Origin: Prorocentrum cordatum
Lineage: Eukaryota; Sar; Dinophyceae; Prorocentrales; Prorocentraceae
Direction: 5' to 3'
Length of the DNA stretch: 27,500 nt
Assembly: GCA_963575745.1 (NCBI GenBank)
Contig: CAUYUJ010017817.1
Span: forward strand, 80,001 to 107,500
Below the pieces are notes generated by a model. That model searched no databases, had not been told where the DNA came from, and saw only the letters and a list, made by a program, of their open reading frames with translations. This document shows, piece after piece, positions 25,417 to 27,500 of the stretch; the first letter of the stretch is position 1, and every line of letters begins with the position of its first letter. The position numbers and the translations under genes were made by a program.

Positions 25417-26441
25417 TGACCTACTTCTCCAGATCGCTGGACAACTACATGGGCGAGGCTGCCAACCCACCTGTCTACACGCTCGGGATGACGGACAAAC
25501 GGAAGGGCCTGGCGCGCTTCGTGATCCACCACCTCTGCAGCATCACCTCATACCCAGTGGCCAACGACCGCAGGGACCTACCAAACCCATACTATGCAAG
25601 GATGGAGCGAAGAGACACCCTCACCCACATCACGATGGGAATACGCTACAACCCCACGGGCAAGCCAGCGCCGTTCGCAACATCAGCTTACCAGGGGGAC
25701 ATCGCCAACCATATGATCGAAAAGATGAACGCCCTGATCAACAGCCAGGACGCCACGCCACTGGCACACCCAAAGGGCCAGCCAACGCGACCAAGTCCAG
25801 ACGACAAGGACGACCCACCCGACCACGGACACGCCCCACGAAACAGTACTGCACCAGCATTCACTACCAGCAGCACCGCACCCCAGAAGGGGACGGGTCA
25901 CAAGAGAAATAAGAGCCCCACCACTGGGACTCCCAGCCATACCAGCTACCACACACTGCCAACAGCCGACCGCTTCACCGGAGGGATGTTCCTGACGACA
26001 GACTCGAGATCGGCCAACCAACGCCTCCGCGAGATGCTTCAAGCACAGTACACCTTCCCGACATCGCCACTGGAAGGCATCGTACCACGGCGCCTACCCG
26101 CAAGTCGAATCATTATCAACGACAGCAGCAAGCCCAACAGTGAAGACACCATCTACGACACCAGGTACCCCGTCGTTCGCTCCGACATCCAAGCGGTCAC
26201 GGACACCAGCGAAGAAAAACACGACCAGGGATATGACAACATGGAGAACACGAAGACGAAACCCGACCGCACGACCACCACAAGCAGCGGCGGACGTCTA
26301 AACCGACTGTACGCCCAGCGAGACGGCAACGAGGGACCCGCCGAAAAATCAGGAGATCCACGCCTGGCCTGGCCCACACCGGCCCATCACGCTCGGCCCA
26401 TCGACCCACACCTCTCCGAGAGGACAGCAACTCCCCCCTGA
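25320..26441 (+). CDS. Unrecognised protein, main open segment (373 codons)
   Basis: Open from 25320 (just after two consecutive TGA codons in this frame) to TGA at 26439-26441. The first ATG is at 25416; the GTG before it is not a credible start. The first 130 residues look globular, with mixed charge and aromatics (EAAFDWNTDPYANDSAKYDK, ARFVIHHLCSITSYPVAN, NPYYARMERRD). The middle is Pro/Thr/Ser/Asp-rich with a basic patch (GHKRNKSP). A second structured-looking part follows (NQRLREMLQAQYTFPTSPLE, then PASRIIINDSS), and the end is polar. I see no signal peptide, membrane segment or known catalytic motif. It could be a host gene, a retroelement Gag or ORF1-like protein, or a pseudogene. The opposite-strand frames look like shadows. 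Confidence 0.55.
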   Translation: MKEAIKEISDPEAAFDWNTDPYANDSAKYDKVMTYFSRSLDNYMGEAANPPVYTLGMTDKRKGLARFVIHHLCSITSYPVANDRRDLPNPYYARMERRDTLTHITMGIRYNPTGKPAPFATSAYQGDIANHMIEKMNALINSQDATPLAHPKGQPTRPSPDDKDDPPDHGHAPRNSTAPAFTTSSTAPQKGTGHKRNKSPTTGTPSHTSYHTLPTADRFTGGMFLTTDSRSANQRLREMLQAQYTFPTSPLEGIVPRRLPASRIIINDSSKPNSEDTIYDTRYPVVRSDIQAVTDTSEEKHDQGYDNMENTKTKPDRTTTTSSGGRLNRLYAQRDGNEGPAEKSGDPRLAWPTPAHHARPIDPHLSERTATPP

Positions 26442-26606
26442 TCTCTCACAACGATGGCAGACGAGGCATGCACCACCCTCATGCCAAGATGGGACCTGTC
26501 GAACGGAGGCCCATCAGGGCGTCATTCCTACTACTTGGTCAACCCATTTTGTTCCGACGACAGCAGACGTTCGAGTTTTCCGACGATCAAGATGGACACA
26601 AGGCGA

Positions 26607-27050
26607 TAGCAGCACTCCCGCCTCTTTCACTGGCACATGAGACGACGCCCACACCATGGTCTGCACTACGGCGGCACGCTATGCTACGCAGTCAGGCCAC
26701 ATCAGTGGCCTCCCACCCACTCATGGTATGCAGACCACACATCGGGCAATAGCAGCACTCCCACCTCTCGGCACATGCGACGGCGGTCACATCATGGTCT
26801 AGGCACGGCGGCGACATCAACGGCACTCAATGCAACGCAGTGGGTCCACAACAGTGGCCTTCTCACCGACGAATGCTATGCAGACCAGACATCGGGCGAC
26901 TGCCGCACCCACCTCTCTCATTGGCACATGCGACGGCGCTCACAGCATGGTCTGCACTACGGCGGCTTCGTCAACGGCACACGATGCTACGCAGTGGGTC
27001 CATAACAGTGGCTGTCTCACCCACGTCTGCTGGTGTATGCGAACCGCGGA
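26607..27050 (+). repeat. Tandem array, about 145-bp unit, three copies
   Basis: Units begin near 26621, 26764 and 26912 (CACCTCTCTCATTGGCACAT-like). Each contains GGCACATGNGACGRCGNNCAC, CATGGTCT, ACGGCGGC, TACGCAGTNNG and CAGTGGC. The first two units also share ATGCAGACCANACATCGGGC; the third diverges at its end. The array begins about 165 bp after the stop of the unrecognised ORF. Confidence 0.82.
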
Positions 27051-27229
27051 CCGGTGAGAGGGATCGCTACCAATCTCCACTCCCTCCTGGCTCCACCTTC
27101 TCGCACATTGGCCCCCCCGCCTGTCCCCCCACAAACCTTCCCCTGCCCATTCTTGTGGCGGAGAGACGGAGGGGCGGGATCACAGCCATGGAGGCGACGG
27201 CACATGGGGATCGCACCACCAGCTGTCCC
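27051..27229. other. Spacer
   Basis: No feature is seen before family A copy 5. Confidence 0.45.
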
Positions 27230-27237
27230 AGCTACGG

Positions 27238-27397
27238 TTGAGTCGGGCCTGTCCCTCTACAGGGGGGATATTCAAAAATGGTCAAAAAATAGTCTGGGGA
27301 CTATTTTTTGAGTTTTTGTTTGCCATTTCGGGGCATTTTTTGACTATTCTTTATTTTTCGTCGGAAATCCCCCTGTTGGGGGACAGGCCCGACCTAA
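27238..27397. mobile_element. Family A MITE, copy 5
   Basis: A 160-bp element starting TTGAGTCGGGCCTGTCCC and ending GGGGACAGGCCCGACCTAA. The flanks are AGCTACGG (27230-27237) and AGCTGGGG (27398-27405), matching at 6 of 8 bases, consistent with an aged 8-bp duplication. The interior has AAAAATGGTC and ATAGTCTGGGGACTATTT as in copy 2. Confidence 0.9.
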
Positions 27398-27500
27398 AGC
27401 TGGGGCCACGGCAGCCGCGGCGCACGGGCACCGCCACCTGCCACGGGCCCCACCAGCGCATGCAGAGTGCACAGCCAGACCGATCCAGGTCTGGCCACCC

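Noticed and set aside
1-27500. tRNA or 5S rRNA genes
   Set aside because: I looked for B-box-like GGTTCGANNCC and cloverleaf patterns and saw none I could support by eye; a covariance-model search would be needed to exclude them.

Overview
The window looks like intergenic or intronic nuclear DNA from a dinoflagellate. Four things support this. It is GC-rich and crowded with microsatellites. It has no compact gene order of a bacterial or phage kind. It carries a LINE retrotransposon with an ORF1/ORF2 layout. The 5' end of that LINE reads TTTGGCTCAAG (minus strand, 22875-22885), which is the last 11 nt of the dinoflagellate trans-spliced leader as I know it. I cannot name the genus. I found no host gene I can name, no tRNA or rRNA, no CRISPR array and no promoter I would defend.

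The centre of interest is the LINE at 18402-22885, on the minus strand. In order it has a relict spliced leader, a short 5' UTR, an intact ORF1 (coiled coil, RRM, basic tail), an ORF2 (AP-like endonuclease, linker, reverse transcriptase, C-terminal region), a short 3' UTR and a (CT)n tail. ORF2 is broken by one frameshift near 20625 and one in-frame TAA at 20149-20151. The LINE sits inside an older inverted-repeat element (family F): 14 bp of that element remain at 18388-18401 and the rest resumes at 22886. This fixes both ends of the LINE.

Most of the remaining sequence is short non-autonomous repeat elements, often nested. Family A has five copies of 154-164 bp with matching terminal inverted repeats and 8-bp target duplications (10231, 10525, 13389, 16294, 27238). 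One copy lies inside a family E element. Families B, C, D, E and F are each present two or three times, and elements G, H and J once each. A composite element occurs three times (4708-5875, 11511-12722, and inverted at 15308-16091). It has GGA-repeat edges, a conserved head, a tandem array of about 83-bp units and a conserved tail.

Other regions: trinucleotide tracts at 1-153, 1416-1575, 2521-2882, 3260-3440 and elsewhere; two 18-bp minisatellite arrays in inverted orientation (6110-6415 and 6688-6885); a degraded coding stretch on the minus strand at 8387-9024, possibly gag-like; and an unrecognised coding region at 24970-26441 (plus strand) with one in-frame TGA and one frameshift, followed by a tandem array of about 145-bp units. 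The very long Arg, Ala, Gly or Pro reading frames are translations of microsatellites, not genes.
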